This document shows, in pieces, positions 16,642-27,363 of a stretch of 64,000 nucleotides of DNA; position 1 is the stretch's first letter, and each line of letters begins with the position of its first letter. Below the pieces are notes generated by a model. The model ran no database searches, was not told the origin of the DNA, and saw only the letters and a list, made by a program, of their open reading frames with translations. The position numbers and the translations under genes are program-made. The stretch is from Chryseobacterium sp. MFBS3-17 (GTDB lineage Bacteria; Bacteroidota; Bacteroidia; Flavobacteriales; Weeksellaceae). The stretch covers positions 62,001 to 126,000 of the forward strand of contig NZ_JAJEWK010000002.1 of the NCBI RefSeq assembly GCF_020687745.1. The letters run 5' to 3'.

Positions 16642-17877
16642 ATGAACAGTTTAGCGTTAATAGAAGCGTTTGGCGATTTTAAAGACGAAAAAAGCATCAG
16701 TAAAATCGATTTAATGGCCATTATCGAGGATTCACTGAAAACACTTCTTAGAAAAAGATATGATTCTGATGATCACTTTGATGTGATTGTGAATCCGGAT
16801 AAAGGTGACTTCCAGATTTTTCTGAATAAAATCATCGTAGAAGATGATATGTCCGAAGATGATGATCTGGAAATTGAAATTACAGAAGCTAAGAAAATAG
16901 ATCCTACCTTTGAAGTGGGAGAAGATTATACGGTAGAAATTCCGATTGCAGAGCTGGGCCGCAGAAATATTCTGACCCTGAAGCAAATCCTGGCCACCAA
17001 ATTGCAGGAGCATAACAACGCACTGCTGTATGAGCAGTTCCGCGACAGAATCGGGGAAATTGTAGTAGGAGAGGTGCATCACATCCGCAAGCAGCATGCT
17101 ATTTTACTGGATGATGAGGATAATGAATTTATTTTGCCGAAAGAAAATCAGATCCCGTCAGATTTCTTTAAAAAAGGCGAAAGCATACGGGCCATTATAG
17201 ATAGTGTGGATTTTAAAGGATCCAAGCCTCAGATTATTGTATCCAGAACATCACCCAGATTTCTGGAGAAATTGCTGGAGCTGGAAATTCCGGAAATTCA
17301 GGACGGAACCATCATGCTGAAAAAAGTAGTGAGAATACCCGGCGAGAAGGCTAAAATTGCCGTAGATGCATATGATGACAGAATAGATCCTGTAGGTGCT
17401 TGTGTGGGCGTGAAGGGATCCAGAATTCACGGCGTGGTGCGTGAGCTGAAAAATGAAAATATAGATGTAATTCAGTGGTCCAAGAATCCTGAAATTCTGG
17501 TGAAAAGAGCGCTGGGGAATATTACCGTAAATAAAATAGATATCAACCCCGAGGAAGGGTACGCCATGGTTTATACACCGGTTGAGGAAATTTCAAAAGT
17601 AATTGGTAAACAGGGACAGAACATCCGTCTGGCTTCATGGCTTACCGGTTATGAAATAGACGTGTACCGGGAAACCAGCGAAGATGATGATGTAGAACTG
17701 GATGAATTTAATGATGAAATCAGTGAGTGGATTATTCAGGAATTCAAAAAAGTTGGACTTAATACAGCGCGCAGTGTATTGGATAAAGATACCGAAGCGC
17801 TGGTACACCTTGTAGATTTGGAAGAAGAACAAATTGACGAAGTAAAGCAAATTCTGAGAGAAGAACTGGAATCATAA
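16642..17877 (+). CDS. nusA: Transcription termination/antitermination factor NusA
   Basis: A 411-residue NusA. The N-terminal RNA-polymerase-binding domain occupies about residues 1-130, an S1 RNA-binding domain about 133-200 (GEIVVGEVHHI...), and two KH domains follow. KH features include DPVGACVGVKGSRI and VIGKQGQNIRLASWLTGYEIDV. It binds RNA polymerase and affects pausing, termination and antitermination. It lacks the C-terminal acidic repeats of the E. coli protein, which is normal outside gammaproteobacteria. The 65-base gap after rimP shows no promoter, so the genes are co-transcribed. Confidence 0.97.
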   Translation: MNSLALIEAFGDFKDEKSISKIDLMAIIEDSLKTLLRKRYDSDDHFDVIVNPDKGDFQIFLNKIIVEDDMSEDDDLEIEITEAKKIDPTFEVGEDYTVEIPIAELGRRNILTLKQILATKLQEHNNALLYEQFRDRIGEIVVGEVHHIRKQHAILLDDEDNEFILPKENQIPSDFFKKGESIRAIIDSVDFKGSKPQIIVSRTSPRFLEKLLELEIPEIQDGTIMLKKVVRIPGEKAKIAVDAYDDRIDPVGACVGVKGSRIHGVVRELKNENIDVIQWSKNPEILVKRALGNITVNKIDINPEEGYAMVYTPVEEISKVIGKQGQNIRLASWLTGYEIDVYRETSEDDDVELDEFNDEISEWIIQEFKKVGLNTARSVLDKDTEALVHLVDLEEEQIDEVKQILREELES

Positions 17878-17937
17878 ACACCCGGAATCCAATTCATCAG
17901 TAACAGAACAATAAAATTTATAATAGTAAATATTTGC

Positions 17938-20757
17938 ATGCCAAAAATTAGATTAAATAAAGCGTTAAAGGAATTCAATATATCCATGTCCAGACTTGTA
18001 GAGTTTCTGCAGGGAGAGGGCTTCACGGTTGATGAAAATCCGAACGCTCCTCTGGAAGCAGCAGCGTATGATGCACTGAAAGCTGAATTTGCCAAAGACA
18101 GCGAGCAGCGTAAGGCATCCCATGAAGTCGTAATGTCTAAAATCCCGGAGGAAAAACTGGTGATAGAAGAAAAAGCTCCGGAAGTGATTAAAGCCAGAGC
18201 CTCTCTGCGCCCGGAAACAAAAATTTTAGGTAAAATAGATCTGGAACCTAAAACGCCGGAAACTCCAAAACCAGAACCGGTGGCCGATGAGCCCAAAAAA
18301 GAACCCGAAGTGAAATCTGTGCCGGAACCCGAAGCAGATAAACACGGAATTAAAATTCTGGATAAAATAGACCTTTCGCAAATAGAAAGCAATAAACCCA
18401 GATCCAAAAAAACACAGGAGAAAAAAGTGGAAAAAACTCCACCAGTACCGGAGCCGGTAAAGGAAACACCGCCCGCTCCTGCAACAGTGCAGAAAACGGC
18501 AGAAGCAGAAAAACCTGCAGCTCCACAGAAACCTGCAGAAGAAGCACCTGCCGTACCAGAAAAACATGAAACTGTATATCAAAAACTGGATGGTCCCAAA
18601 ATTCTGAAAGAGAAAATAGACCTTTCGCAGTTTAATAAACCCAAATCTGCCGGAGGCAACGCTGCCAAGAAAAAGAGAAAGCGTATAGAAAAACCAAATC
18701 CTCAGGGCGGAAATGCTCAGGGACAAGGGGGAAATCAGGGCAACAGACCGCAGGGCGGACAAGGGAACCGCAACCAGGGCAACAGACCCGGACAGCAGGG
18801 TGGCCGTGGCGGATCCCGCCGGGGTGCAGACCGCGTGATGCCGGTAGAACTTACCGATGAGCAGGTTAAAAATCAAATTAAAGAAACCCTGGAAAAACTG
18901 ACCAACAAAGGAGGCAGAAACAAAGGGGCTAAATACAGAAAAGAGAAAAGAGTCTTCCGCCGTGAGCAGGATGAACTGCAGCAGGAACTGGATGCAGCCG
19001 ACAGAACACTGAAGGTGACAGAATTTATTACCGTAGGCGAACTGGCTTCATTAATGAACGCAAGTCCTACCGAAGTTATCTCTGCATGTTTCTCCCTGGG
19101 CGTAATGGTAACCATGAACCAGCGTCTGGAAGCAGATACCCTGCTTCTGGTAGCAGACGAGTTCGGGTACAAAATTGAATTCTCAGATGCGGACCTGGAA
19201 GAATCCATTACCGAAGAAGAAGTGGACAGCCCGGAAGATCTAGAGCCAAGAGCACCTATTGTTACGGTGATGGGACACGTAGATCACGGTAAAACTTCCT
19301 TGCTGGATTATGTAAGAAAAACCAATGTAATTGCCGGTGAATCCGGGGGGATTACCCAGCATATTGGTGCCTATAACGTGAAACTGGAAAACGGCCAGAG
19401 AATTACCTTCCTGGATACGCCGGGTCACGAAGCCTTTACGGCTATGCGTGCCAGAGGTGCACAGATTACAGACATCGTCATCATTGTAATTGCAGCAGAT
19501 GATGATGTGATGCCGCAGACTAAAGAAGCCATCTCTCACGCACAGGCAGCAGGAGTACCTATGATCATTGCCATCAATAAAGTAGATAAGCCCAATTCCA
19601 ATCCGGACAAAATCCGTGAGCAGCTTTCTGCCATGAATATTCTGGTAGAAGAATGGGGCGGAAACGTTCAGTCGCAGGAAATATCCGCAAAATTTGGTAA
19701 TAATATGGATCTGTTGCTGGAGAAAGTATTGCTTCAGGCAGAAATTCTGGAACTGACCGCAAATCCGGATAAAAATGCACAGGGTGTGGTCATTGAAGCA
19801 TCCCTGGATAAAGGCCGCGGATACGTAACCACCATGCTGGTACAGACCGGAACCCTGAAAGTGGGAGATTACGTGCTGGCCGGTAAAAACCATGGTAAAG
19901 TAAAAGCCATGCTGGATGAAAGAGGGAAAAATATGCAGCAGGCAGGACCTTCTATTCCGGTTACCATTCTGGGTCTGGACGGTGCGCCTACCGCTGGTGA
20001 TAAATTCAGAGTTTTCGAAGACGAAAGAGAAGCGAAAACCATAGCAACTAAAAGAGAACAACTGCAGCGCGAGCAGTCTATCCGTACCAAGAAGCACCTT
20101 ACTCTGGACGAACTGGGCCGCCGTATTGCACTGGGCGATTTCAAGGAACTGAACATCATCCTGAAAGGAGATGTAGATGGCTCTGTTGAAGCCTTGTCAG
20201 ATCAGCTTCAGGGACTTTCTACCGAGGAAATCAGCGTGAACATCATCCACAAAGGTGTCGGTCAGATTACCGAGTCAGACGTGTTGCTGGCAGCAGCCTC
20301 AGATGCCATTATGATTGGTTTCAACGTGAGAGCGGGTGCCAATGCCAAGGATCTTGCAGATAAAGAGGAAATAGAAATCAGAACCTATTCCGTAATCTAT
20401 GCCGCGATCGATGAGGTGAAGGAAGCCATGGAAGGCATGCTTTCTCCGGAAATCAAGGAGCAGGTTATCGGAAATGTGGAAATACGCGAGGTATTCAAAA
20501 TTTCTAAGGTGGGATCTATTGCCGGATGTATGGTATTGTCCGGAAAGGTGACCAGAAATTCCAAAATCAGATTGCTGAGAGACGGCATTGTGAAGTTTGA
20601 CGGTGAACTGGAAAGTCTGAAACGTTTCAAGGACGATGTGAAAGAAGTCACCAAAGGCTACGAGTGCGGACTGAACATCAAGGGATATAACGATATAGAA
20701 GTCGGAGATATACTGGAAGTTTACGAAGAAGTTGCCGTGAAGAAAAAACTGAAGTAG
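17938..20757 (+). CDS. infB: Translation initiation factor IF-2
   Basis: A 939-residue IF-2. The GTPase domain begins with G1 GHVDHGKT at residues 446-453, then DTPGHEAF (G3) and NKVDKPNS (G4), followed by domains II-IV with the fMet-tRNA-binding C2 region. It positions initiator tRNA on the 30S subunit. The N-terminal 300 residues are low in complexity: an acidic/Pro/Lys part with three copies of a KILxKIDL motif (DNA 18220-18243, 18349-18387, 18598-18630), then a Gly/Asn/Gln/Arg-rich stretch near residues 255-300. Such extensions occur in Bacteroidota IF-2. A terminator follows 25 bases after the stop. Confidence 0.98.
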   Translation: MPKIRLNKALKEFNISMSRLVEFLQGEGFTVDENPNAPLEAAAYDALKAEFAKDSEQRKASHEVVMSKIPEEKLVIEEKAPEVIKARASLRPETKILGKIDLEPKTPETPKPEPVADEPKKEPEVKSVPEPEADKHGIKILDKIDLSQIESNKPRSKKTQEKKVEKTPPVPEPVKETPPAPATVQKTAEAEKPAAPQKPAEEAPAVPEKHETVYQKLDGPKILKEKIDLSQFNKPKSAGGNAAKKKRKRIEKPNPQGGNAQGQGGNQGNRPQGGQGNRNQGNRPGQQGGRGGSRRGADRVMPVELTDEQVKNQIKETLEKLTNKGGRNKGAKYRKEKRVFRREQDELQQELDAADRTLKVTEFITVGELASLMNASPTEVISACFSLGVMVTMNQRLEADTLLLVADEFGYKIEFSDADLEESITEEEVDSPEDLEPRAPIVTVMGHVDHGKTSLLDYVRKTNVIAGESGGITQHIGAYNVKLENGQRITFLDTPGHEAFTAMRARGAQITDIVIIVIAADDDVMPQTKEAISHAQAAGVPMIIAINKVDKPNSNPDKIREQLSAMNILVEEWGGNVQSQEISAKFGNNMDLLLEKVLLQAEILELTANPDKNAQGVVIEASLDKGRGYVTTMLVQTGTLKVGDYVLAGKNHGKVKAMLDERGKNMQQAGPSIPVTILGLDGAPTAGDKFRVFEDEREAKTIATKREQLQREQSIRTKKHLTLDELGRRIALGDFKELNIILKGDVDGSVEALSDQLQGLSTEEISVNIIHKGVGQITESDVLLAAASDAIMIGFNVRAGANAKDLADKEEIEIRTYSVIYAAIDEVKEAMEGMLSPEIKEQVIGNVEIREVFKISKVGSIAGCMVLSGKVTRNSKIRLLRDGIVKFDGELESLKRFKDDVKEVTKGYECGLNIKGYNDIEVGDILEVYEEVAVKKKLK

Positions 20758-20782
20758 AAACAACCTTAAATTATACCTTTAG

Positions 20783-20806
20783 AAGCCTGCAGGAATGCAG
20801 GCTTTT
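20783..20806 (+). terminator. Intrinsic terminator after infB
   Basis: A perfect 9-base stem (AAGCCTGCA with TGCAGGCTT) closes on a GGAA tetraloop and is followed by a short T run. It ends the rimP-nusA-infB operon. Confidence 0.85.
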
Positions 20807-20846
20807 ATTAAATATAAATAAATGATGCTTATGTTGTAATTTTTAT

Positions 20847-20854
20847 TAAATTTG
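20847..20854 (+). promoter_or_regulatory. Promoter -7 element for the secreted protease gene
   Basis: TAAATTTG matches TAnnTTTG and lies 40 bases before the ATG at 20895. No -33 box is obvious at the expected distance. Confidence 0.5.
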
Positions 20855-20894
20855 CGCACAGCTATTATTAATATCATAAACTTAAAATTTGCTA

Positions 20895-22820
20895 ATGAAA
20901 AATAAACATTTGCTCATTGCATTACTGGCTTTACCGGGACTTGCAATGGCTCAGACAGATGAAGAAAAGATTAAAATTGCTTCCCATTCCAATAAGGAAG
21001 CAAATGCAAAGTTAGCTATAGAACTGCGTCAGGAAGAAGATCAGCGTATTGCACGTCTCAATGCTTTTTTGGCTGCAAATCCTAATGTCAATCCGGTTAT
21101 CAAAGATGATGAATCCGGAAAGGTGGAATTAATGGACGTACTCCCGAACGGAGAATTTGTATATGCCAAGACATATAATGATGGTTCAGCAACTACTGCC
21201 CGTGCCAAGGCACTCTATAACGGAGGTAGTTTAGGAATCAATATCCAGGGTCAGGGAATGACCGTTGGGGTATGGGATGGAGGCAGTGTGAGAGATACTC
21301 ACCAGGAATTCATGGTAAATGGTGTGAGTAAGATTCAGAACATGGACAGCAGCAGCCCATTTCATTATCATGCAACCCACGTAACCGGCACCATTGCTGC
21401 ACAGGGGCTTAATACACCAGCACGAGGTTTGGCTTTTAATTCTTCTATTAAAGCATATGACTGGAGTGGTGACATTAATGAAATGAATACCGAAGCCGGA
21501 AATGGTTTGCTTTTGTCCAATCATTCTTACGGGATAGGATCTTTGGGGTCTATTTGGTTCTATGGTGCCTATGACAGCCGGGCCAGAAATATGGATGTGA
21601 TTACCTATAATAATCCTTATTATCTTCCTGTGGTTTCTGCCGGAAATGACAGAAATGAGACCTCTCCTCCAGGATCCACGCAGCTAAGCAATAAGTTTGG
21701 GTATGATATGATTTTCGGACATGGCAATGCAAAGAATGTGGTGACTGTGGGAGCGGTTAATCAGGTCAATAATTATACCGGACCCACTAGTGTGACCATG
21801 TCTTCCTTCAGCAGCTGGGGACCGTCAGATGATGGCCGGATCAAACCAGACATCACGACGAAAGGGGTTGCTGTTTATTCTACTCTGGAAACCGCTGATA
21901 ATGTGTATGCCTCTATGCCGGGGACCTCTATGGCCTCGCCCGGTATTACCGGTGTGCTGACCTTGTTGCAGCAATATCATAATCAATTATATGGTAGTTT
22001 TATGAGAGCCGCCACTACCAAAGGTTTGCTGCTGCATACCGCAGATGAAGCTGGGTACAACCCGGGTCCGGATTATGAATATGGATGGGGCCTTGTAAAT
22101 GCTACCAGAGCAGCTGAAGTAATCCGTGATAAAAACCTTTCAGCAAACGGAAGTATTATTGAAGAAACTACTCTTGCAGCAGGAGCGACTTATACCAAAA
22201 ATATCATAGCTTCCGGTACTACTCCGCTTCAGGTTTCTATTTCATGGACAGATCCAGCGCCTGCCGCAAGCCTTGTGAATAGCGGAACAGTGGACCCTAC
22301 TACCAATTATCTTGTGAATGATCTTGATGTAAAGGTGACCGCAGCTAACGGTACCATTTATTATCCATGGAAACTGGACGGGATGGCGAATTTTGGATTT
22401 TTTAATCCTGCTACCAGAAATTCTGCGAACAATGTGGATAATTTTGAACGTGTAGATATTGAAAATCCTTCTGGACAGTATACCATTACCGTTACGCACA
22501 AAGGTACGCTTACCAACGGGCCTCAGCATTTTACATTAATTGCCAGTTCAGACGGCCTCAGCCAGCTGAGTGTTCGTGATGTTTCACCTAAGCAGAATCT
22601 GCTGGATATTTATCCGAATCCGGCTACGGATTTTGTAAATGTTAAAAATGGTGTGGATGGTTCCAGAGTCTCTGTTCTGGATATGGCAGGAAGAATCATT
22701 AAGCAGCATACACTGAAAGAAGGAAGAATAGATGTAAGTGGTCTGGAAACTGGAAATTATTTACTGATATATAAGGGGAAAGATGATGTGGATGCGAGTT
22801 TTAAATTTACTAAGAAGTAA
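20895..22820 (+). CDS. Secreted S8 subtilisin-like protease with T9SS sorting domain
   Basis: A 641-residue exported serine protease. A signal peptide (residues 1-19, ending AMA) comes first. The S8 catalytic triad is readable as Asp128 in VGVWDGG, His159 in HATHVTG and Ser345 in GTSMASP. A beta-rich domain (about 430-555) follows, then a type A T9SS C-terminal sorting domain (about 565-641: LDIYPNPATDFVNV...GNYLLIYKGK). The T9SS would carry it through the outer membrane and release it or anchor it on the surface. The ATG at 20895 is preferred to a TTG six bases earlier. It may supply peptides to the SusC/SusD system that follows. Confidence 0.95.
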   Translation: MKNKHLLIALLALPGLAMAQTDEEKIKIASHSNKEANAKLAIELRQEEDQRIARLNAFLAANPNVNPVIKDDESGKVELMDVLPNGEFVYAKTYNDGSATTARAKALYNGGSLGINIQGQGMTVGVWDGGSVRDTHQEFMVNGVSKIQNMDSSSPFHYHATHVTGTIAAQGLNTPARGLAFNSSIKAYDWSGDINEMNTEAGNGLLLSNHSYGIGSLGSIWFYGAYDSRARNMDVITYNNPYYLPVVSAGNDRNETSPPGSTQLSNKFGYDMIFGHGNAKNVVTVGAVNQVNNYTGPTSVTMSSFSSWGPSDDGRIKPDITTKGVAVYSTLETADNVYASMPGTSMASPGITGVLTLLQQYHNQLYGSFMRAATTKGLLLHTADEAGYNPGPDYEYGWGLVNATRAAEVIRDKNLSANGSIIEETTLAAGATYTKNIIASGTTPLQVSISWTDPAPAASLVNSGTVDPTTNYLVNDLDVKVTAANGTIYYPWKLDGMANFGFFNPATRNSANNVDNFERVDIENPSGQYTITVTHKGTLTNGPQHFTLIASSDGLSQLSVRDVSPKQNLLDIYPNPATDFVNVKNGVDGSRVSVLDMAGRIIKQHTLKEGRIDVSGLETGNYLLIYKGKDDVDASFKFTKK

Positions 22821-22876
22821 AGCTTTAACCTCCAAAATGATAATTATTTAAGTAAAGTCTAATAATAAAATAAATG

Positions 22877-22908
22877 TTTGCGTATGTTAAATATTATTAA
22901 CATATTTG
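22877..22908 (+). promoter_or_regulatory. Promoter of the susC-susD-lipoprotein operon
   Basis: TTTG (22877-22880), a 20-base spacer and CATATTTG (22901-22908), one base off the TAnnTTTG consensus. It lies 28 bases before the susC-like ATG, so this operon can be transcribed independently of the protease gene. Confidence 0.55.
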
Positions 22909-22936
22909 CAAAAATTAAATATTAAAATTTGTTAAT

Positions 22937-25828
22937 ATGAATGTTAAATTACGAGTATTAAGCACAGGAGCACTGTTCTTTATGGGTGCATCTGTATTCG
23001 CTCAAAACACCACTGTTGATACTGCTAAAGTTGCAGAAATTGAAGAGGTGGTGGTTTTGGGGTATAGTAGAACAGCTACTAAACCGAAGGATGTAACTGC
23101 TTCTACTACAGTTACTGCAGAAAAATTTGAAAACCGTCCGACGACCTCTTTCCTTAATTCACTGCAGGGAGAGGCTCCGGGTTTAACGGTGAACTCTACT
23201 TCCGGATCTCCAGGGTCCGGTAAAATCGACATGATTTTACGGGGGGTAGGTTCATTCAGTGCAGGTACTGAGCCATTGTATGTTATTGATGGTGTGGTTT
23301 CCAACTCCACTCAATTCAGAAACCTGAATGATGCGGACATTGAATCTGCATCTGTACTTCGTGATGCTGCTGCAACCGCTATCTACGGAAACAGATCTGC
23401 AAACGGGGTAATTGTAATTACAACAAAAAGAGGTAGATATAATTCCCCACTGAGACTTAGCTATAATGCGACTACAGGTGTGAATTTCCTTCCCATTACA
23501 AAATATGACATGATGAATGCTCAGGAAGCGTTGAAACTTGAGCAAATGTATGGTAGTGGGATGGGTGCAGGCATGACCGACGATCAGATTGCCAACTACC
23601 AGACCAATACAGACTGGAGAAAAGTGTTCTTTAACCCGGGAATTACTCAGAGACATGACCTTTCTGCCAGAGTAGGGGGTGAGAACATTAACCTTTATTC
23701 CTCTCTTGGCTATATGGATGTGGAGGGTATCGTACCTACCTCAGATTTCAAGAGATTTACATTCAGAAATAATGTGAACGGTAAATCTGCAAATAACAGA
23801 TTTAATTACGGTATGCAAACAGCATTGTCTTATTCAAAAAGACATCAGCTGGATGAAGAAACCAATACAAATATCAGCAACAACTCAATCCAGAACCCGC
23901 TGCATGGTGCTACCGGGGGGATGCCTTACCTTGCTTCAGGGCAATTCATAAACGGTCAGCATCTTTATAATACCATCGGTCAGGATTTCACTGGTGGAAA
24001 AAATATTTATGTTCTGGAAGATATTCTTAAGGGAACTCTTCCAAATGAAAGAACAGAAACTGGGATTCTGGCAAACCTGAACTTGTCTTATAAAATTACG
24101 GACAACTTTACCATCGGTAATAAAACCGGTCTTGATTACAAGCATTACGAAACCAATTTTGCGCGGGCACCATGGAGTTACCTGGCAATAGTGGTGGCTG
24201 CAGGGCAAGCAACTTCTTTTGTTCCAAATCCATATGGCGGTATCGAGGATTTTGCAAAAACCAACGAGTTTAACTTCCAGAATACTTTCAATGTACTCTA
24301 TAATAAATCTGTAGGAAATCATACTTTTGATGCCGGAGTATATTTTGATTATGTAAAAGCTCACCAAAACTCAACATCTCAGAGAAGAACAGGTCTTAAT
24401 CCTCTGAACTGGGTGTTTGGTGCAGGTACCGGTTATGTATCGCCTGCATATTTCAACTCAACAGGTGCATCTCCTGTAACATATTATGTGCCTACTGCCG
24501 GTGCAAGTGAGGTAAATGTAGGTACTCTGGCATATTTTGGAACTTTGGATTATGACTATGCAGACAAGTATGGTTTCAGTGGGGTAATCAGAAGGGATGC
24601 TACGTATAGATTTATTGATGAAAACAGATGGGGAACTTTCTGGTCTGTAGCAGGTCGTTGGAATATTGACAAAGAAAATTTCATGGCAGATTCCGGATTT
24701 GATATGCTGAAACTGAGAGCCTCTTACGGTATCACTGGTAACCAAAATATCATTGCTGGATCTCTGGGTTCCAATCCACTCTTTATTTCTCCAAACTTGG
24801 TTAGAGAAGTTTATGTAACCGGAACGGGGTATGACAACATCGCCGGTGCACTTGGATTTGGAGGCTTAACAAACCCATTGGTACAGTGGGAGGAATTTGC
24901 TTCTACCAACATCGGTCTTGATGTGAAAATGCTGAACAATAAACTGGATATGCGTTTTGATGTGTATGACAAGACTACAGATAAAGTTTATAACTCTGTA
25001 AATCTCTCTGCCGCTACAGGTTCTTATGCGATTGCCGGTAATAACGGTAAGATTCAGAACCGTGGTGTTGAAGCCATGATCAGATACGATGTTTGGAGAG
25101 GTAACGAAGGTAAATTCTCCTTGTACGCCAATACTTCTTATAACAAGAGTAAAATTATTTCACTTCTGGAAGATCAGACTTCAGGATCCATCAGAAACGT
25201 ACAGGGTGGTCAGATGTATGAATGGTATTTCGCTCCGTATCTGGGTGTGAACCCGGATAATGGTAACCTTCTATTTGAAGATATCAACGGTAACGTGACT
25301 GAAAACCTTACCGATGCAGATATGAGAGCTACGGGTAAAAATATGTTCCCGAAATGGTCCGGTGGTTTCGGATTCAATGCTGAATTCAAAAGATTCTTCC
25401 TGGATACACACTTCTCCTACCAACAAGGAGCGTGGAAGTTTGACAATGCTATGGCCTGGGTATATGCACCTGCGTCAATCGGTGAGTGGAACCAGTCTGT
25501 AGACATGCTTGATGCATGGACACCAACCAATACCGGAGGTTCTATGCCGTCTCTGTTCGCAAACAACTACTCTTCCGAAGATTATTCTGACAGATGGCTG
25601 AAGGATGCTTCTTTCCTGAAATTAAAGAATGTTTCCCTGGGGTATAACGTACCTACGGAAATGCTGAGAAATACAGTAATCAAAGGACTGAAAATATTTG
25701 TTGCCGGTGAAAATCTTGTGACTTGGTCCAAGTGGCAAGGATATGACCCGGAACCAAACTTCTCTTACTCACTGTCAGTGTATCCAAACATGAGAACGTT
25801 CAGTTTTGGTGCAAATATTGATTTTTAA
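22937..25828 (+). CDS. SusC/RagA-family TonB-dependent outer-membrane transporter
   Basis: A 963-residue transporter. After a signal peptide (cut after VFAQ, near residue 23) come a TonB-box-like EEVVVLGY and the plug domain (about 45-160) with LNSLQGEAPGLTVN and GTEPLYVIDGVV, then a 22-strand-type barrel ending in FSFGANIDF with a C-terminal Phe. It imports large nutrients across the outer membrane using TonB energy, with SusD as lid. It lacks the N-terminal carboxypeptidase-regulatory-like domain that many SusC proteins have before the plug. The susD-like gene follows 26 bases later. Substrate is unknown; the protease upstream points to peptides. Confidence 0.93.
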   Translation: MNVKLRVLSTGALFFMGASVFAQNTTVDTAKVAEIEEVVVLGYSRTATKPKDVTASTTVTAEKFENRPTTSFLNSLQGEAPGLTVNSTSGSPGSGKIDMILRGVGSFSAGTEPLYVIDGVVSNSTQFRNLNDADIESASVLRDAAATAIYGNRSANGVIVITTKRGRYNSPLRLSYNATTGVNFLPITKYDMMNAQEALKLEQMYGSGMGAGMTDDQIANYQTNTDWRKVFFNPGITQRHDLSARVGGENINLYSSLGYMDVEGIVPTSDFKRFTFRNNVNGKSANNRFNYGMQTALSYSKRHQLDEETNTNISNNSIQNPLHGATGGMPYLASGQFINGQHLYNTIGQDFTGGKNIYVLEDILKGTLPNERTETGILANLNLSYKITDNFTIGNKTGLDYKHYETNFARAPWSYLAIVVAAGQATSFVPNPYGGIEDFAKTNEFNFQNTFNVLYNKSVGNHTFDAGVYFDYVKAHQNSTSQRRTGLNPLNWVFGAGTGYVSPAYFNSTGASPVTYYVPTAGASEVNVGTLAYFGTLDYDYADKYGFSGVIRRDATYRFIDENRWGTFWSVAGRWNIDKENFMADSGFDMLKLRASYGITGNQNIIAGSLGSNPLFISPNLVREVYVTGTGYDNIAGALGFGGLTNPLVQWEEFASTNIGLDVKMLNNKLDMRFDVYDKTTDKVYNSVNLSAATGSYAIAGNNGKIQNRGVEAMIRYDVWRGNEGKFSLYANTSYNKSKIISLLEDQTSGSIRNVQGGQMYEWYFAPYLGVNPDNGNLLFEDINGNVTENLTDADMRATGKNMFPKWSGGFGFNAEFKRFFLDTHFSYQQGAWKFDNAMAWVYAPASIGEWNQSVDMLDAWTPTNTGGSMPSLFANNYSSEDYSDRWLKDASFLKLKNVSLGYNVPTEMLRNTVIKGLKIFVAGENLVTWSKWQGYDPEPNFSYSLSVYPNMRTFSFGANIDF

Positions 25829-25854
25829 TAATAAGTTACTTTAAATTAAATAGA

Positions 25855-27342
25855 ATGAAAAAAATAAAGTTATTTTTATATGTCGCCGTTGCGTCTCTTT
25901 CAATTTTATCTTGTAGAGATGCGATTGAGATTGTGCAGCCTGGTGAAATCACAGAAGAGGTGGCAATCCAGACAGTTGCTGATTTAGAGTCATTTCTGGT
26001 CGGTAACGTATACGGTGCGGTAGATACTTCAAGTGAAATTCAGTTGGGGTCTATTTTTACTGACGAAACTGCTCTTACTTCCGTAAACCCGGGTCATTAT
26101 TTTAATGATTACAGATACGGATTGATGACCAATAACGGAAATGTAGCTTCTACATGGTTGAATCATTACAGAGCCATCAACAGAGTAAACAGATTGCTGA
26201 AATCTGCCGAAAGAATTACTCCGGCTAACGCTACTGAGCAAGCTGAGTATAATTCAATCCTGGCAGAAGCAAGAACCATTCGTGCGTTCTCTTATCTGCA
26301 ACTTCAGTCATACTTTACCACAAATTTAAGAGATGATAATGCTCTTGGGGTAATGTTACTTGATGGTGTTCCGGAAATTGATGAGAACCTGCCAAGAGTA
26401 AGCAACGCTCAGATTTGGGCTCATATTGAAGATGATTTGAACTATGCGGAAGCAAACCTTCTTCCGTTGACAGATTACAAATTTGTAACGCCTCAGTTGG
26501 TTGATGCCATCAGAGCAAGAATGTATACGTACAGAGGAAATTATACGCTGGCTAAGCAATATGCGCAGCAAGTAATCAATAACAGCCCTGCGCTCACGAT
26601 TGCTACTCCTTATCAGCAGGCTACATTCCAGAACAACCCTTCATCTAACCCGTACAAAAGAATGTGGCAGGATGTAGGACAAGGGGAAATCATTTTCGCA
26701 CTGAGCCGTCCTTCAGTAGGACCTGGTGGAAATATTGCCTCTAACTGGACTACCAATACCACGAATCTTACTGGTACACCACTTTTAGGAATGAGCTATA
26801 ATCTGTTTACCCTGTTAAGTGAGCCAAATGATGTGAGACTTCCAAGTTTTGTTGATCCTACTACTTATGATGCTTCAAACACTACAGATATTATCGTGAT
26901 TGATAAGTATCCGGGTAAAGGAAATACACCGCTTAAAAACGACATCAAAGTATTCAGAGTTTCTGAAATGTATCTGATTCTTGCTGAAGCTGCAGTATAT
27001 GAAAATCAGTTAGCAATTGCTGCCGATTATATTCAGCAGGTAAGAAACGCCAGAAGATATAGTGGTACCGCTCCGCTTCCTTCATATGCAAATCAGCAGG
27101 CGGGTTATCAGGACGTACTTAAAGAAAGAAGAGTTGAACTTTGCTTTGAAGGCCACAGATATGTGGATCTGAGAAGATTGGGGGCTATTGCCGGTGTTTC
27201 CAATGACAGAAATGCTGATGATGACTACTTCAACCCGAATACACCGCTGACTTTGAGTATTACTGATCACAGATGGACTTTCCCGATTCCGAATGCGGAA
27301 AAATTAGGTAATCCTAACATCCAACAGAATCCAGGTTATTAA
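25855..27342 (+). CDS. SusD/RagB-family surface lipoprotein
   Basis: A 495-residue lipoprotein with lipobox ILSC and modified Cys20. It has the SusD pattern: an alpha-helical TPR-like body, YAFRYLQLQSYF-like sequence near residue 145 (IRAFSYLQLQSYF), and the C-terminal block FRVSEMYLILAEA, ERRVELCFEGHRYVDLRRLG and DHRWTFPIPNAEKLGNPNIQQNPGY, which is diagnostic. It sits on the cell surface over the SusC barrel and captures the substrate. It is co-transcribed with the genes on both sides (26 and 21 base gaps). Confidence 0.95.
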   Translation: MKKIKLFLYVAVASLSILSCRDAIEIVQPGEITEEVAIQTVADLESFLVGNVYGAVDTSSEIQLGSIFTDETALTSVNPGHYFNDYRYGLMTNNGNVASTWLNHYRAINRVNRLLKSAERITPANATEQAEYNSILAEARTIRAFSYLQLQSYFTTNLRDDNALGVMLLDGVPEIDENLPRVSNAQIWAHIEDDLNYAEANLLPLTDYKFVTPQLVDAIRARMYTYRGNYTLAKQYAQQVINNSPALTIATPYQQATFQNNPSSNPYKRMWQDVGQGEIIFALSRPSVGPGGNIASNWTTNTTNLTGTPLLGMSYNLFTLLSEPNDVRLPSFVDPTTYDASNTTDIIVIDKYPGKGNTPLKNDIKVFRVSEMYLILAEAAVYENQLAIAADYIQQVRNARRYSGTAPLPSYANQQAGYQDVLKERRVELCFEGHRYVDLRRLGAIAGVSNDRNADDDYFNPNTPLTLSITDHRWTFPIPNAEKLGNPNIQQNPGY

Positions 27343-27363
27343 TTATTAGTAAAATTTAATATA

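Noticed and set aside
19240-20097. Minus-strand frame of 285 codons inside infB
   Set aside because: It is antisense to the conserved GTPase domain of IF-2, with composition that follows from the sense codons.
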